DNA of 64,000 bases from an uncultured Pirellula sp. (lineage in GTDB: Bacteria; Planctomycetota; Planctomycetia; Pirellulales; Pirellulaceae): assembly GCA_903858115.1 (NCBI GenBank), contig CAIOHR010000370.1, positions 42,054 through 106,053 on the forward strand, in the 5' to 3' direction. The notes beneath the pieces are model-generated. The model saw nothing but the letters and a program-made list of their open reading frames with translations, searched no databases and was not told where the DNA came from. This document shows positions 8,008 through 18,487 of the stretch, piece by piece. Positions within the stretch are counted from its first letter, which is position 1. The number at the start of each line of letters is the position of its first letter. The translations under genes and the position numbers were made by a program.

Positions 8008-10467
8008 CTATTGTTTTGGAAGCGGTTCGTCCGTTTCTTCTTGTCGGATTGGATGAATCTTCAAATCTGCACGAACCTCGGAAAGATCCGCAGCTCTGAG
8101 GTGCAACAAAACTAGATTGCGTTGCTTCTTTTGTTTTGCAATTGGGACAATAGTGAGAGTGCTCAACGGATTGTCGGTCCAACCGATCGCGATGTATTCA
8201 CCTTTTGCGAGCGGATAACCTTTGCTTACCTTTTCGAGAATCGCGCCCAAATACAACTCGTCCCCTATCTCCTTGCTCGTCCAATTAATGCCATCCGATC
8301 GAATCACATCAGGTCGCGATAGAATGACATTTTGATTCCATTCGTCGAACCACCGATCCTCTTTTTCTTGGACTTTCAGATCGCATTTCATGGCCGTTCC
8401 TTTTTCGAGAGAACCTAACCATCCTTTGACCAAACGGCCTTTTGGGTCGATACCGAGCACCCCAAAATCCTTGAGATCAATCGTTGAGTCGCTGGTTACA
8501 ACGACCTGAAGGAGTGATGCGTCCAATTTGGTGTTGATGTTTCCACCAAGCTGCACAGTTTCCTCCGATTGAAGAAGCCCGGTCGTATTGGAAAGCACGG
8601 GCGTACTTTGCAAACCTGAGCCTGCATCATCTGCAAATGTGTAGTCATACTTCGTAGCAGCGATACGTTTGGAAGCACCAGTCTCCGCAGCTGGCGAAGG
8701 CATGGGAGTCACCACGCCATTTTCATTTTCAAATGTCGCACGATAGTTGGTAGAAAGCGAGGTATACAACGCCGAATAAGTCGAAAGCACTCCTCGGGGG
8801 TGTCCAGCATGACACTCTAAAAATCCGTACTCGGTTTGGCTGCGTGAGAAGCCAACGTCCAATTGGACGCCGCGTGCAACGACAAATGCTCCGATGATGG
8901 CAATGATGGGCGCTGCCACCCAAGCGAGTTCAACCTTACCCAGTAATCGAAAGACAAGCCAATTGATTGGGACAAGTATGATCAAGTAACCGACCAGTAG
9001 CTTGACGATTGTCTCAATCTTCGGGACAGTAATCCCTGACGATTGCTGAAGACTTTGTCTCGCTTGTAGCAAAACTTCGGACTGAGGGTTCCATGCACCG
9101 AGACTCGTTTTCTTCGTATCAACGCGGGAGGTGCTCATCATCGAGGAATCCAGATCTCGTGCCCAGAGCCTTAATCGAGTCGAGTGGATTGGGTTCAGCT
9201 CGGAACCACTGTACTTGCCGGCAAATTTCGTATCCGCTGCAGGGGGCGCATCATTTTCTATGGTAAAAACAACATCGCGAGGGGGTTTGCGAAGAATCGC
9301 ATTGTGGATGAACGAACTGTAGGATGGCCAGCGAATAAACGTGTTATCCGTCATCGGAAAAGTAGTCATTACGACTCGGCCCTGTCCAACCAGCTTCTCG
9401 GCGACTAAGCCGTTGAGAGAGTTGACCCACGAGGCACCTTCGGCCAACTCGCCTTCGAGTTTGGGAATTTTCTTCGCAGGCGTGAACGGAACAATGGATG
9501 CTGTTTTGATCTGGTTCGTATATTCCTTGATAGTCCAATTTTCATTGAGCCGATCGATCTCTTCCTCTGTAATGGAAGAGGCAATGGTATTGTTGAGTGG
9601 AGACAGTTCTTTGAGAAAGGAGCTAGAAACGCCACCGATCGCATCGCTGCCATTGATAATGATCGTTCCGCCGAAGTACAGCCAATCGAGAATGGCGTTC
9701 TGTTGTTCCGTAGAGAACCTCGACGGAGAAGCATCGTTGATAACAAGATGCGAAATCGATGTCATGGAATAAAGATGTTCCGGAAACTGCGAAGCGATTT
9801 CATCTTCGTTTAGATCGGTCATGCGGTGTGGAGCGATTCTCTCGTCGGGCATCTTTTTTTGAGAAGGCCAAACCATGCAGTCGAGGCCTCTCCAAAAAAC
9901 GTAACGCGCCGGGTCGACGCTGATCGAAACGATATTGTATTGATACCCTGGTAGAAGTCGGGCTGGATACTCGCCAGCAAAAACAGTGGTGCCGACTCCT
10001 CGCATGCTGTAATTCACTCCCAGATACGACGGGATGGTCTGCAAGGTCATATCCAATTCTTCGTTACTGACTGCGATGTCGGGTTGGTAGAACTTAAGGG
10101 CGATGTTCTTTTCTTGATCTTTACCGATCGCGATGTTGCGTTGGAACTCCATGGGCGAGGTACCCGGAAACGTGGGAACAGGTTTCCGCTCGCGACTGAA
10201 GATACCGACCTTTGCAGTCAGCGATTCGTCTTGCTGGTTTGCTTTGAGTTTGTGGTTGGCCTGGTACCAGTGACCTGGTTTATGGAAGTTTCCAATCGTG
10301 TCCTTCGAAAAAGGCAGTGTCCGCATTTCGGTCGACGTGATTCGAAGTTTCTTCTTTTCTTCTTCGGGGTCTTTGGGTTTTGCTGTTTGCGGATTGCAGC
10401 CTCGACATCCGAAAACCATTGTCAAAAGCAGGCAGATGCAGATAAATTTGTTAAAAGAAGCGTTCAC
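8008..10467 (-). CDS. Large membrane-associated lipoprotein of unknown function
   Basis: An 819-residue predicted lipoprotein. The start is GTG 10467, chosen because GGAG lies six bases upstream and this start gives a clean lipoprotein signal: NASFNKFICICLLL then VFGC. The N-terminal half contains a Rossmann-like stretch (SHLVINDASPSRFS, then AILDWLYFGGTIIINGSD), as in GATase1-like or DUF4350-like extracytoplasmic domains. Two hydrophobic segments follow at about 485-535 (LLVGYLIILVPINWLVFRL and a second one). The rest looks like an extracytoplasmic beta-rich domain. It is convergent with the glycosyltransferase gene and divergent from the kinase gene. No catalytic motif was found, and the role is unknown. 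Confidence 0.75.
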   Translation of the reverse strand: MNASFNKFICICLLLTMVFGCRGCNPQTAKPKDPEEEKKKLRITSTEMRTLPFSKDTIGNFHKPGHWYQANHKLKANQQDESLTAKVGIFSRERKPVPTFPGTSPMEFQRNIAIGKDQEKNIALKFYQPDIAVSNEELDMTLQTIPSYLGVNYSMRGVGTTVFAGEYPARLLPGYQYNIVSISVDPARYVFWRGLDCMVWPSQKKMPDERIAPHRMTDLNEDEIASQFPEHLYSMTSISHLVINDASPSRFSTEQQNAILDWLYFGGTIIINGSDAIGGVSSSFLKELSPLNNTIASSITEEEIDRLNENWTIKEYTNQIKTASIVPFTPAKKIPKLEGELAEGASWVNSLNGLVAEKLVGQGRVVMTTFPMTDNTFIRWPSYSSFIHNAILRKPPRDVVFTIENDAPPAADTKFAGKYSGSELNPIHSTRLRLWARDLDSSMMSTSRVDTKKTSLGAWNPQSEVLLQARQSLQQSSGITVPKIETIVKLLVGYLIILVPINWLVFRLLGKVELAWVAAPIIAIIGAFVVARGVQLDVGFSRSQTEYGFLECHAGHPRGVLSTYSALYTSLSTNYRATFENENGVVTPMPSPAAETGASKRIAATKYDYTFADDAGSGLQSTPVLSNTTGLLQSEETVQLGGNINTKLDASLLQVVVTSDSTIDLKDFGVLGIDPKGRLVKGWLGSLEKGTAMKCDLKVQEKEDRWFDEWNQNVILSRPDVIRSDGINWTSKEIGDELYLGAILEKVSKGYPLAKGEYIAIGWTDNPLSTLTIVPIAKQKKQRNLVLLHLRAADLSEVRADLKIHPIRQEETDEPLPKQ

Positions 10468-10739
10468 TACGAGCTCCGAGGCATGGTATGCGATCCAATT
10501 CACGAGGGTTGTGGCCCTAACGGGAAATCATAACGGAAGAATTGTAAACGATATCTACTCGCAACTAACGAAATCGTCTCAAATTCGCTTCCCACGGTTC
10601 CTTACTTTTCATCTACACTAGGGAATGTGCCGTTCAGCGATAGAGCCCTGCTATCGCACCGATCCGATCGTCTCCTTTGTCCGTTTTCATCTTGAATCCT
10701 AGCAATCCCAATCCGCCAGATGCCACGTTGAACCAAACG

Positions 10740-12986
10740 ATGGGCGAGCAAATGAGGGCGGAGGAACTGAGTCTTCGTGCGACTGTCCCACCTGCGCAGG
10801 TACCAGGCTACAAATTAGACAGACTGCTCGGGCAAGGTGCGTTTGGACAGGTCTGGGTCGGAACGAACCTCAACACAGGTCGAACCGTTGCCGTCAAGTT
10901 TTATCTCCACCGGAGTGGTGTGAACTGGTCGCTCCTCACGCGAGAAGTGAAAAATTTGGTCAGTATGGCCGGCAATCGACTGATCGTACAAGTGCTCGAG
11001 GTTGGCTGGGATGCCGAGCCTCCCTACTATGTGATGGAGTATTTAGAAAGCGGCTCCCTCGACGATCTGATCCGCAAGCGTGGGGCCATGCCGGTTTCGC
11101 AAGCGGTCGCGATCTTTGCAGATATTGCGAGAGGACTTAACCATTCGCATGGCAAAGGGGTGTTGCATTGCGATTTGAAACCTGCAAACGTTTTGCTCGA
11201 TCCTGAACTACAACCTCGATTAGCAGATTTTGGTCAAAGTCGATTGTCCAGCGAGCAAACACCATCGCTGGGGACACTGTTCTATATGGCTCCGGAACAA
11301 GCGGACCTCAATGCGGTCCCGGACGCTCGATGGGATGTTTATGCATTGGGTGCCATTCTCTATTGCATGCTTGTCGGGGTACCTCCTTACCGAACCCCCG
11401 ACACTGTATCCACGCTCGACACAGCAACCAGCCTCTCGGAACGCTTGAAAAGATACCGAGACACCATCCACAAATCACAGTTCCCGCGACAACATCTTCG
11501 CGTACGCGGAATGGACCGATGGCTGTCCGCCATTATCGATCGCTGCTTGGCCAAAAAACCGGATGACCGTTTTGAGAACGTTCAGCAGGTCCTGGAAGCA
11601 ATTGAACGGCGCCAAATTGCACGCTTGAATCTACCTATGATGCTTCTAGGTATTGTTGGGCCCATTCTATTGCTTACTGTGATGTCCCTCTTTTTCTGGC
11701 GCGGCGTAGCTGTCGCCGAACGAGAATCAGCCAACGAATTGAAGGAAATGGTCCTTCAAAATAATTTGTTCGCGGCGCGTCTTGGAGCGCGAACGCTCGA
11801 AAAGGAAATTGAATCTCTGTTTCGTCTTATCGAAGAAGAGGCAAAGTCTTCTGAATTTGAGAAGTTGTTCACCGAGGCGATTGATGCGGCCGGAAATGAC
11901 CTATTGACCGCCCTCATCGAAGACGGCTCGACTCCAGAAGAGAGGCAAATGCTCCTCGAAGTCCCCCAACGAATATCGCTGGAAAAGCATCTCGTGGAAC
12001 GCTTCAAAAAGATCAAAGCGGCATCGGGTGGGCGAAAGAATACGACGAGATTCGCGAGCTTGTTTGTGCAAGATCGCTGGGGAACAATGATCGCTGCGGC
12101 ATTTACAGACGAAACATCCAACACAGGTGTCGGATACAACCGTGCTTATCGAAGCTACTTTAATGGACAATCCCAGGACTCCGACGAAGCGATCTCGCCT
12201 CGCAAGTTTCAAGGGACCAAGTTTTCTCATGTGAGTGTGCCATTTCTTTCAGAGACAACCAAACGTTGGAAGATCGCCGTCTCGACTCCGATCTCGATAA
12301 ATTTTGAACCCACCACGACGGAGGATACAGCTCGCTCGATTACCGGTGTGATGGTCTTAACGATAGACCTAGGTGATTTCGACTTGCTACCGGATGACAT
12401 GCATCAAGGACCGGACGGAGGTGCGCGACAATCGGATCAATTCGCGGTTATGGTCGACGGACATGCGGGAACAGGTTTCGAAAGGGGAACTCGCGAGGGG
12501 ACACTCTTGCAGCACCCTGTATTCAAAGAATTTCCTTCCTCCGTAGATTTTCGATACCAGCAGATCGACGAAGAAATGCTTTCGAAACTAAAGGGGGAGG
12601 GGACCTACAAATACATCGATCCTGTCTCAAGCGATGTTGCCGGTAAAGACTATGCAGGCAAGTGGATTGCAGCCATGTCGAAAGTGGAAGTATTGCGAAA
12701 ATCGAACGATACGCTGGAACGCCGAGAGCCTGCAAACCTATGGGTACTTGTGCAAACTCGAGCAAACACCGTAACGGCCCCCGTCGAGAACATGGGTCGC
12801 AAGATGATTGGGGAAGGTTTTTTCGCGCTGCTCACGATGTTGGCCATGATCTGTTCAATTTGGGTCTTTGTTGTTTGGGTCATGCGATTGCCCGAAAGCT
12901 TCCGTTCCGCCGTCCGTTCTCGAACAGGCTCCACGACAGAATTGACAGGCTCCGCAAACGATGCAACTCTTGACGCCGACCGTTAG
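10740..12986 (+). CDS. Transmembrane serine/threonine protein kinase with extracytoplasmic sensor domain
   Basis: A receptor-like eukaryotic-type kinase. The glycine loop LGQGAFGQVWVG, invariant Lys (VAVKF, residue 53), HCDLKPAN catalytic loop (143-150), DFG (163-165) and YMAPEQ are all present, so it should be active. The loop reads HCD rather than HRD, a common planctomycete variant that implies regulation without an activation-loop clamp. A transmembrane helix at about 299-321 is followed by a roughly 370-residue extracytoplasmic region with a Cache-like outline (helical lead, then VQDRWGTMIAAAF and PISINF). A second helix lies at about 693-715. A TTG at 10677 in the same frame would add 21 residues. 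I prefer ATG 10740. The ligand is unknown. Confidence 0.9.
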   Translation: MGEQMRAEELSLRATVPPAQVPGYKLDRLLGQGAFGQVWVGTNLNTGRTVAVKFYLHRSGVNWSLLTREVKNLVSMAGNRLIVQVLEVGWDAEPPYYVMEYLESGSLDDLIRKRGAMPVSQAVAIFADIARGLNHSHGKGVLHCDLKPANVLLDPELQPRLADFGQSRLSSEQTPSLGTLFYMAPEQADLNAVPDARWDVYALGAILYCMLVGVPPYRTPDTVSTLDTATSLSERLKRYRDTIHKSQFPRQHLRVRGMDRWLSAIIDRCLAKKPDDRFENVQQVLEAIERRQIARLNLPMMLLGIVGPILLLTVMSLFFWRGVAVAERESANELKEMVLQNNLFAARLGARTLEKEIESLFRLIEEEAKSSEFEKLFTEAIDAAGNDLLTALIEDGSTPEERQMLLEVPQRISLEKHLVERFKKIKAASGGRKNTTRFASLFVQDRWGTMIAAAFTDETSNTGVGYNRAYRSYFNGQSQDSDEAISPRKFQGTKFSHVSVPFLSETTKRWKIAVSTPISINFEPTTTEDTARSITGVMVLTIDLGDFDLLPDDMHQGPDGGARQSDQFAVMVDGHAGTGFERGTREGTLLQHPVFKEFPSSVDFRYQQIDEEMLSKLKGEGTYKYIDPVSSDVAGKDYAGKWIAAMSKVEVLRKSNDTLERREPANLWVLVQTRANTVTAPVENMGRKMIGEGFFALLTMLAMICSIWVFVVWVMRLPESFRSAVRSRTGSTTELTGSANDATLDADR

Positions 12987-13120
12987 CTAGCATTGGTGGG
13001 CCGTTAATTCTCTATCGACCGTAAACGGTTTTTTCTCTATTGTCCGGCGTGATGGCATACACGGAAGAATGGCTCAGCACATGTGCTGGCTGCAAGTAGG
13101 ACGCATAGGACGCTTTTACC

Positions 13121-16100
13121 ATGGCGAAAATCCACGATTCTGACTTTAGCAAACGACCACGGCGACGGGTGGGATGGAAGCGTATCCTTGTCATTTCCTT
13201 GATTGTCGTTCTAGCCTTGGTGGGCTTTGGAGTGCCGCTTGCACTTCAGAATCGAAACTTTGTCGTCTCGATGGCAAACAAGTACGCAGGTCTCGCGCCG
13301 ATGCGGATCGATCTTACCGCAATCGAGGGAGGTTGGTTTCGGCCGATCAAGGTTCGAGGTCTTCGCCTTGTAGACGAGCAAGGAGCCGAATTGATTCAAA
13401 TTGCAGAAGTGGAAACCGAACTGACGCTTCTGAATGCCATTGCCAATTACCACAACCTCAAGATGATTACCGTTCGTGGAGCATCAGTGCAACTAGATGT
13501 TCAGCCAGGTACCACAAATCTGGAACAGGCATTCAAACCTTTTTTGGCAACGTCACCGACACCTGCCGCAGCAGAACCTTCAAACGCATCGGCGACAGTC
13601 CCATTCGTCGGACGAGTGCGAATTGCCGACGCAGTAGTACACGCTCGGGATAGCGTTGATTTGACCAGTTGGGATCTCATCCTCAAACAAGCGGACTTAC
13701 CGCTCCCGACTGCCGAGCAACCGCTCCCCCCCATGACCTTGATCGGCACACTTCAACAAACGACCGCGAGGCCTGGCGAAGTATTGATGGGTGGTCAGTT
13801 CAATATTCAAACCCAGCCATTGGCGCAGCCTCTGGGGAGCAATCCGAAGCCGGATTTAGTTCCCCTGAAGATGACGATCGTTACCAATGGGCTACCATTG
13901 CACTGGTACGATTTAGTCAAGCGACGGTTTCCGGAGCTACCGATCGAACGCATCGTCGGCCTAGCGACCATTCAAACCGATGTGGAATTGCACAACCAAC
14001 AACATGTTGTTGCGCAAATCCAAACGGCACAAATTGATGCTCTCCAATTGAGCGCCCCCGATTTGGTCGGCCCGCGCGGAGCCTCAATTCAGCAGATGCG
14101 TCTCTCTGGTTCGATTCACAAGAGCCTCGACCGAATTCGCACCGAAGGGCTAACACTGCAATCGGATGTAGGTAACGTGAGTGTCGTCGCAGACTTGCCA
14201 TTTCCTCCCCCCATGCCGACCGTGGGACAACCGTGGTTGCTAGACTCGGACTATGATATCAACGGTGCAGTCAATTTAGCCAAAGTCATCCAGGTCGCTC
14301 CGGACCTAATTCAGATGCAAGACCAAGTGCAACTGGTGAGCGGCCAAGCGACATTGCATGCGGTTCAACTCAAAACCGTGGGTGACGCAAAGACGCCTCC
14401 CGTTAGCAAGTTTCAACTCGATCTCGGCGGCTTGCAAGCCAATATGCGAGGCACCAATATGCGGTGGGATCAAGCGCTGAAGGCCGTGGTGGATATCAAA
14501 CCGTCACCTTCGGGTGTTCCGGTCTTCAAAGCGGACTGCACTGCGGAGTTCTGCGATATTCATGGTGAAGGAGGATTGCTTCAAGGGCAATTGGCTGGAA
14601 GCTTTGATCTATCGAAAATGCAGCAACGATTATCCCAATGGTTTGCACTCCCCGTGGAGAGTATGACGGGCTCTGCAGAATGCCAAATCGCTTGGAAGCA
14701 GGATGAAGGGAATCGATTGATTGCCAACGGCGCGATCAAGACAACTCCCGTACGATTGACCAACAAACACGGTCAACTCAACGAACCGGCGTGGGAAGGG
14801 GAGTTTCAACTCGTCGGCCGTGTGGATCAAGGCAGCTTGATTCAAATAGACCGTTCGCTGATGAAACTCGCAGCTCAAGGAGAATTGTTAAGCGCCACAG
14901 TGCTTGAGCCAATTTCCTTGATTTCGGCGACGCCCGGAATGACGAAATTGCCACCCGCTGGTATACAGCTGAAGCTAGCTGGCGACTTGGCTGGTTGGCA
15001 GCGCCGGGCCCAACTGTTCGCTGGTGTTGATCCCGGTGTTCAAGTCGGTGGCCAATGCGAGCTAGACGCGTCTGGGGTTATCGATGCGACGCATGTACAG
15101 CTTACGAAAGCATCGCTAAACGCTACAGAATTCAATGTCCAATCAGGAACGAGTCGCTATTTCGAACCTCAGTTGATAGGTAATTTTGAAGGACGAATCG
15201 ACACTCAAGACCTTACCAAACTGAAGGTTGACAATCTGCTTGTACAAACCCTTTCCTTTGCACTCCAAGGCAAAGACGAAGCTGTCCCGAATCAGGGACT
15301 TGCAAGAACAGGGAACGCTGCGTTTCGAATCAATCCGAACCAGTTGATGACCTCGATTCAATCGGTGCCACCAACCACGTCGAGCATTGCAGTAGAAGGA
15401 GATGTCACCGGGCAAATTCGCTGGCAGGTTGACCCCAAGCAATTGTCATGGGTCATGACCACCGATGCAAAAGATATTCGAGCGACCCAGCCTAACGCAA
15501 ACCAGGCTAGCACAAAACTTGTCAGTACCTCCAGCGCAGAATCGCAAAGTACGACCGTGCTATGGGAAGAGCCTGAGGCAAGGATGTCGGTCAATGGCCG
15601 ATATGATATTGCTACTGGAAATCTCGAAATCCCGCAGTCCCAGTTACAAACACAATGGTTTGCCTATGGCGGTGCAACGACCATGAACTCTACCAAGGAC
15701 AAGACAACGATCGTATCGAAAGGAAACGTTACCTACGACGCTGCATTAGTTGCGGAGCGATTGAAGCCGTGGACGGGAAGTTATCTCGCTATCCAAGGGC
15801 AACGCACACAACCTATCGAGGTTACCTGGACCTCGAATTCCAATCCGAATTCAAGTTGGGTCGATTCTCTGCAAGCGAAATCGAGTATCGGTTGGGATCA
15901 AGCCAATCTCATTGGAATTCCCATCGGTAAATCGGAGGTACCGCTCCGAATTGAGAATGGTCACTTCTTGACAAAAGCGGAGATTCCCGTATCGCAAGGG
16001 AAACTATGTTGGAACCTCGATGGAAACATTGCAGGAACTCCGCTCTCCATAGTTCAAACACCGGAAACGGTCATCGACAACGTCGCGATTACACCACAAA

Positions 16101-16897
16101 TGTGTCAGGGTTGGCTCAAGTATGTGGCGCCTCTTTTGGCCGACGTGACGAGCGTGCAGGGAAACCTTAGTTTAAAGATCGACGAAGCGATCATCGTACC
16201 ACTGGATCTACCAAAGCAGACGGTCAAAGGTGAGCTGATGGTTCACGGGGCCAACGTCGGTCCCGGGCCGCTCGCGGATCAATTGTTGATGTTGGTACAG
16301 CAGATTCGTAACTTCCGAAAAGGAGTCGGAGCGGCCGATGGTGGTGGAGCCGCAACGAGCTGGTTGCAGATGCCAGAACAACGAGTCCAATTCGATGTGC
16401 AGCAAGGAAGAGTTGCGCACAAGAACATGCAGATACAAGCCGGCGACGTGGTTATCAACACGAGTGGCTCCGTGGGAATCGATGGTGCTCTGGAGTTGAT
16501 TGCTTCGGTGCCGATCCAAAAAGATTGGGTCGACAAAACTCCAGCATTGCAGTCGTTGGCAGGCCAATTCATCCAAGTGCCGTTGCGTGGCACCGTTCAA
16601 CGGCCGCAGCTTGACTATTCTTCACTGACATCACTTGCACAACAGGTTGGAACTGCGGCCCTTCGCAATGAAGCTCAGAAGCAGATCGAAAAAGGGATGA
16701 ATAAGTTCTTAGGGCCACTTTCCAATCAGCTAGCACCTTTCCAACAAGGAATGCAACAGATGCAACAAGGGGTCCAACAAAATATGCCTCAATTGCCATT
16801 GCCGAATCTGCAAAACTTCCAGTTGCCAGGCTTCGGAGGTTCGGGACCATTCGGAGGTGGAGTACCTCCCCCCGCCGTTCCTCCCCAAGGCAAGTAG
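13121..16897 (+). CDS. AsmA/TamB-like large envelope protein
   Basis: A 1258-residue protein with a short basic N-terminus (KRPRRRVGWKR), one transmembrane helix at about 20-45, and then a long beta-rich extracytoplasmic region. The first domain (VRGLRLVDEQGAELIQIAEVE, then NLKMITVRGASVQLDV) has the pattern of AsmA/TamB-family N-termini, which bridge membranes and carry lipids or help assembly. The C-terminus is Gln/Met/Pro-rich (repeated QQGMQQMQQ) and ends in Gly/Pro. In the last 300 residues VKGELMVHG and INTSGSVGIDGALEL are AsmA-C-like. It starts at ATG 13121 with no strong ribosome-binding site. No operon partner was seen. The fold-level call is moderate and the function is inferred. Confidence 0.6.
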   Translation: MAKIHDSDFSKRPRRRVGWKRILVISLIVVLALVGFGVPLALQNRNFVVSMANKYAGLAPMRIDLTAIEGGWFRPIKVRGLRLVDEQGAELIQIAEVETELTLLNAIANYHNLKMITVRGASVQLDVQPGTTNLEQAFKPFLATSPTPAAAEPSNASATVPFVGRVRIADAVVHARDSVDLTSWDLILKQADLPLPTAEQPLPPMTLIGTLQQTTARPGEVLMGGQFNIQTQPLAQPLGSNPKPDLVPLKMTIVTNGLPLHWYDLVKRRFPELPIERIVGLATIQTDVELHNQQHVVAQIQTAQIDALQLSAPDLVGPRGASIQQMRLSGSIHKSLDRIRTEGLTLQSDVGNVSVVADLPFPPPMPTVGQPWLLDSDYDINGAVNLAKVIQVAPDLIQMQDQVQLVSGQATLHAVQLKTVGDAKTPPVSKFQLDLGGLQANMRGTNMRWDQALKAVVDIKPSPSGVPVFKADCTAEFCDIHGEGGLLQGQLAGSFDLSKMQQRLSQWFALPVESMTGSAECQIAWKQDEGNRLIANGAIKTTPVRLTNKHGQLNEPAWEGEFQLVGRVDQGSLIQIDRSLMKLAAQGELLSATVLEPISLISATPGMTKLPPAGIQLKLAGDLAGWQRRAQLFAGVDPGVQVGGQCELDASGVIDATHVQLTKASLNATEFNVQSGTSRYFEPQLIGNFEGRIDTQDLTKLKVDNLLVQTLSFALQGKDEAVPNQGLARTGNAAFRINPNQLMTSIQSVPPTTSSIAVEGDVTGQIRWQVDPKQLSWVMTTDAKDIRATQPNANQASTKLVSTSSAESQSTTVLWEEPEARMSVNGRYDIATGNLEIPQSQLQTQWFAYGGATTMNSTKDKTTIVSKGNVTYDAALVAERLKPWTGSYLAIQGQRTQPIEVTWTSNSNPNSSWVDSLQAKSSIGWDQANLIGIPIGKSEVPLRIENGHFLTKAEIPVSQGKLCWNLDGNIAGTPLSIVQTPETVIDNVAITPQMCQGWLKYVAPLLADVTSVQGNLSLKIDEAIIVPLDLPKQTVKGELMVHGANVGPGPLADQLLMLVQQIRNFRKGVGAADGGGAATSWLQMPEQRVQFDVQQGRVAHKNMQIQAGDVVINTSGSVGIDGALELIASVPIQKDWVDKTPALQSLAGQFIQVPLRGTVQRPQLDYSSLTSLAQQVGTAALRNEAQKQIEKGMNKFLGPLSNQLAPFQQGMQQMQQGVQQNMPQLPLPNLQNFQLPGFGGSGPFGGGVPPPAVPPQGK

Positions 16898-16909
16898 TGA
16901 TCGTTTCGA

Positions 16910-16949
16910 CATGGCCTGATGTTTCTTTGGCGAGAGCGAACAGGCCATG
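16910..16949. repeat. 9-bp inverted repeat downstream of the AsmA-like gene
   Basis: CATGGCCTG (16910-16918) pairs perfectly with CAGGCCATG (16941-16949) around a 22-nt loop. There is no T-run after it, so it is not a standard intrinsic terminator. It could be a recombination or protein-binding site, or chance. Confidence 0.5.
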
Positions 16950-17032
16950 GCGATTTAGATCCTTGTTCATCACGTATTGAGCTATACTGTATCGGTATCA
17001 GACAGGAATTGTTCACCGGATCGGAGATTAAC

Positions 17033-17218
17033 GTGAGTTCGTTGTTAACCGAATCGCCCGAGACACGAATGGTGCTAAAAAACGTGAGCTGGGAAACTTT
17101 CGTCGCCTTGGCTGACGAGCGACGTGGTAGTGTACCTCGCATGAGCTACAGCGAAGGAGTCCTGGAGATGATGAGCCCGAAACGTAAACACGAGAACCTT
17201 AGCCGGCTTATTGGATGA
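17033..17218 (+). pseudogene. Truncated Uma2-family (DUF820) endonuclease
   Basis: The 61 codons from GTG 17033 (GGAG nearby upstream) read like the first third of a Uma2/DUF820 restriction-endonuclease-like protein: VSWETFVALADERRG, then MSYSEGVLEMMSPKRKHE with the conserved SPKRxHE segment. The frame stops at TGA 17216-17218, where family members continue for about 130 more residues carrying the PD-(D/E)XK catalytic core. The next gene starts 6 bp later, so the 3' part is deleted rather than frameshifted. It is almost certainly non-functional. Confidence 0.7.
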
Positions 17219-17224
17219 TACCTG

Positions 17225-18478
17225 ATGGAACTACCTGGTTTTTTGCGTGTTCGACAATTGTTTCCTGTCGCACCCGAGCTTGATATCGAATATGCGGTTC
17301 GAACCGAGGTCGCTAAGCTCGCTGGAAGTGTTCGCCCTACGGATCGAATTGCGATCGGCGTTGGGAGCCGCGGCATTTCCAATCTTTCCATGATCGTGAA
17401 GCATACTATCGACACGATTCGCGATTTAGGAGCAAAGCCATTCATCATTCCTGCGATGGGGAGCCACGGAGGGGCGACTCCTGCTGGGCAACGGGAACTA
17501 CTCGCAAGCTATGGCATCATCGAGTCGTCCATGGGTGTGCCGATCTTGGATTCGCTCGACGTTCAGCCTATCGGAACGAATGAAGATGGAATTATGGCTT
17601 ACTGCAGCACGGAAGCGTTGAAGGCAGACAGAATTCTTTTGATCAACAGGATCAAGCCGCACACCGATTTCTTTGGAACACTCGGAAGTGGTCTGCTCAA
17701 GATGTCGGTCATCGGATTAGGAAAGCAGCGAGGAGCTGCCGCCATGCATTTGGGGGCTATGCAATTTGGCTACGAACGAACCATTCGAAGCCTTGCGAAG
17801 GTAGTCCTTCAATCTACGCCTATTCTCGGTGGGATTGCCATTCTGGAGAATCAGCGTCATCAAACAGCCAAACTTCAAGGAGTACGCAAGGACGAGATGA
17901 ATGACGTCGAAAATGGGTTGCTCGTGCAGGCGAAAGAACTGATGCCGACGTTGCCTTTTGATGAGATCGACTTGCTCATCGTGGATGCGATTGGCAAGAA
18001 TGTCAGCGGAGCAGGTATGGATCCGAATGTGATCAATCGAAGCATTCACGGATACGATAGCAGTTCGGCCCGTGGCGATCGAACTGCACCGTTTATTCGC
18101 CGGATATTCGTACGCGGTCTAACCCCTGAGTCGCATGGCAATGCCATTGGAATCGGAATGGCAGATGCGATCACCTCAAAACTGATGGCCGAGGCGAATA
18201 TGAAAATCACTCAGATCAATGCGTTAACGTCGCTCACACCGCAGAGCGCCAAAGTGCCACTCACCTTCGAGAGCGAATTGGAAGCTATCGAATGTATGCT
18301 GAAATCACTTCCGATTGCTGACACGCAAAACTCCCGTATCGTTCGGATTGCCAACACGTTGGAGATTGCCGAAATGGATATTTCCGAGACGTTGTGGAAT
18401 TCATCGGGAAATCTCGAGCTCATGCACCGAATCGGCGCATGGCAGTTCAATGGGAAGGGACGATTGGCAGCAGACTAA
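17225..18478 (+). CDS. LarA-like (DUF2088) protein, lactate racemase family
   Basis: A 417-residue protein of the nickel-pincer racemase superfamily. The motif IPAMGSHGGATPAGQ at about 76-90 is the family's SHG-type signature. RIKPHTDFFGTLGSGLLKMSVIGLGK follows, as in the non-lactate DUF2088 paralogues. Characterised LarA enzymes racemise lactate and related 2-hydroxy acids with a cysteine-derived nickel cofactor made by LarB/C/E. None of those maturation genes is present here, so the substrate and activity are unproven. It starts 6 bp after the Uma2 remnant. The ATG start is followed at once by conserved sequence. Confidence 0.8.
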   Translation: MELPGFLRVRQLFPVAPELDIEYAVRTEVAKLAGSVRPTDRIAIGVGSRGISNLSMIVKHTIDTIRDLGAKPFIIPAMGSHGGATPAGQRELLASYGIIESSMGVPILDSLDVQPIGTNEDGIMAYCSTEALKADRILLINRIKPHTDFFGTLGSGLLKMSVIGLGKQRGAAAMHLGAMQFGYERTIRSLAKVVLQSTPILGGIAILENQRHQTAKLQGVRKDEMNDVENGLLVQAKELMPTLPFDEIDLLIVDAIGKNVSGAGMDPNVINRSIHGYDSSSARGDRTAPFIRRIFVRGLTPESHGNAIGIGMADAITSKLMAEANMKITQINALTSLTPQSAKVPLTFESELEAIECMLKSLPIADTQNSRIVRIANTLEIAEMDISETLWNSSGNLELMHRIGAWQFNGKGRLAAD

Positions 18479-18487
18479 ACGGCCAGC

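Noticed and set aside
13018..13034. Possible terminator after the kinase gene
   Set aside because: Only a four-base-pair stem (ACCG/CGGT) before a T-run. Too weak to support.
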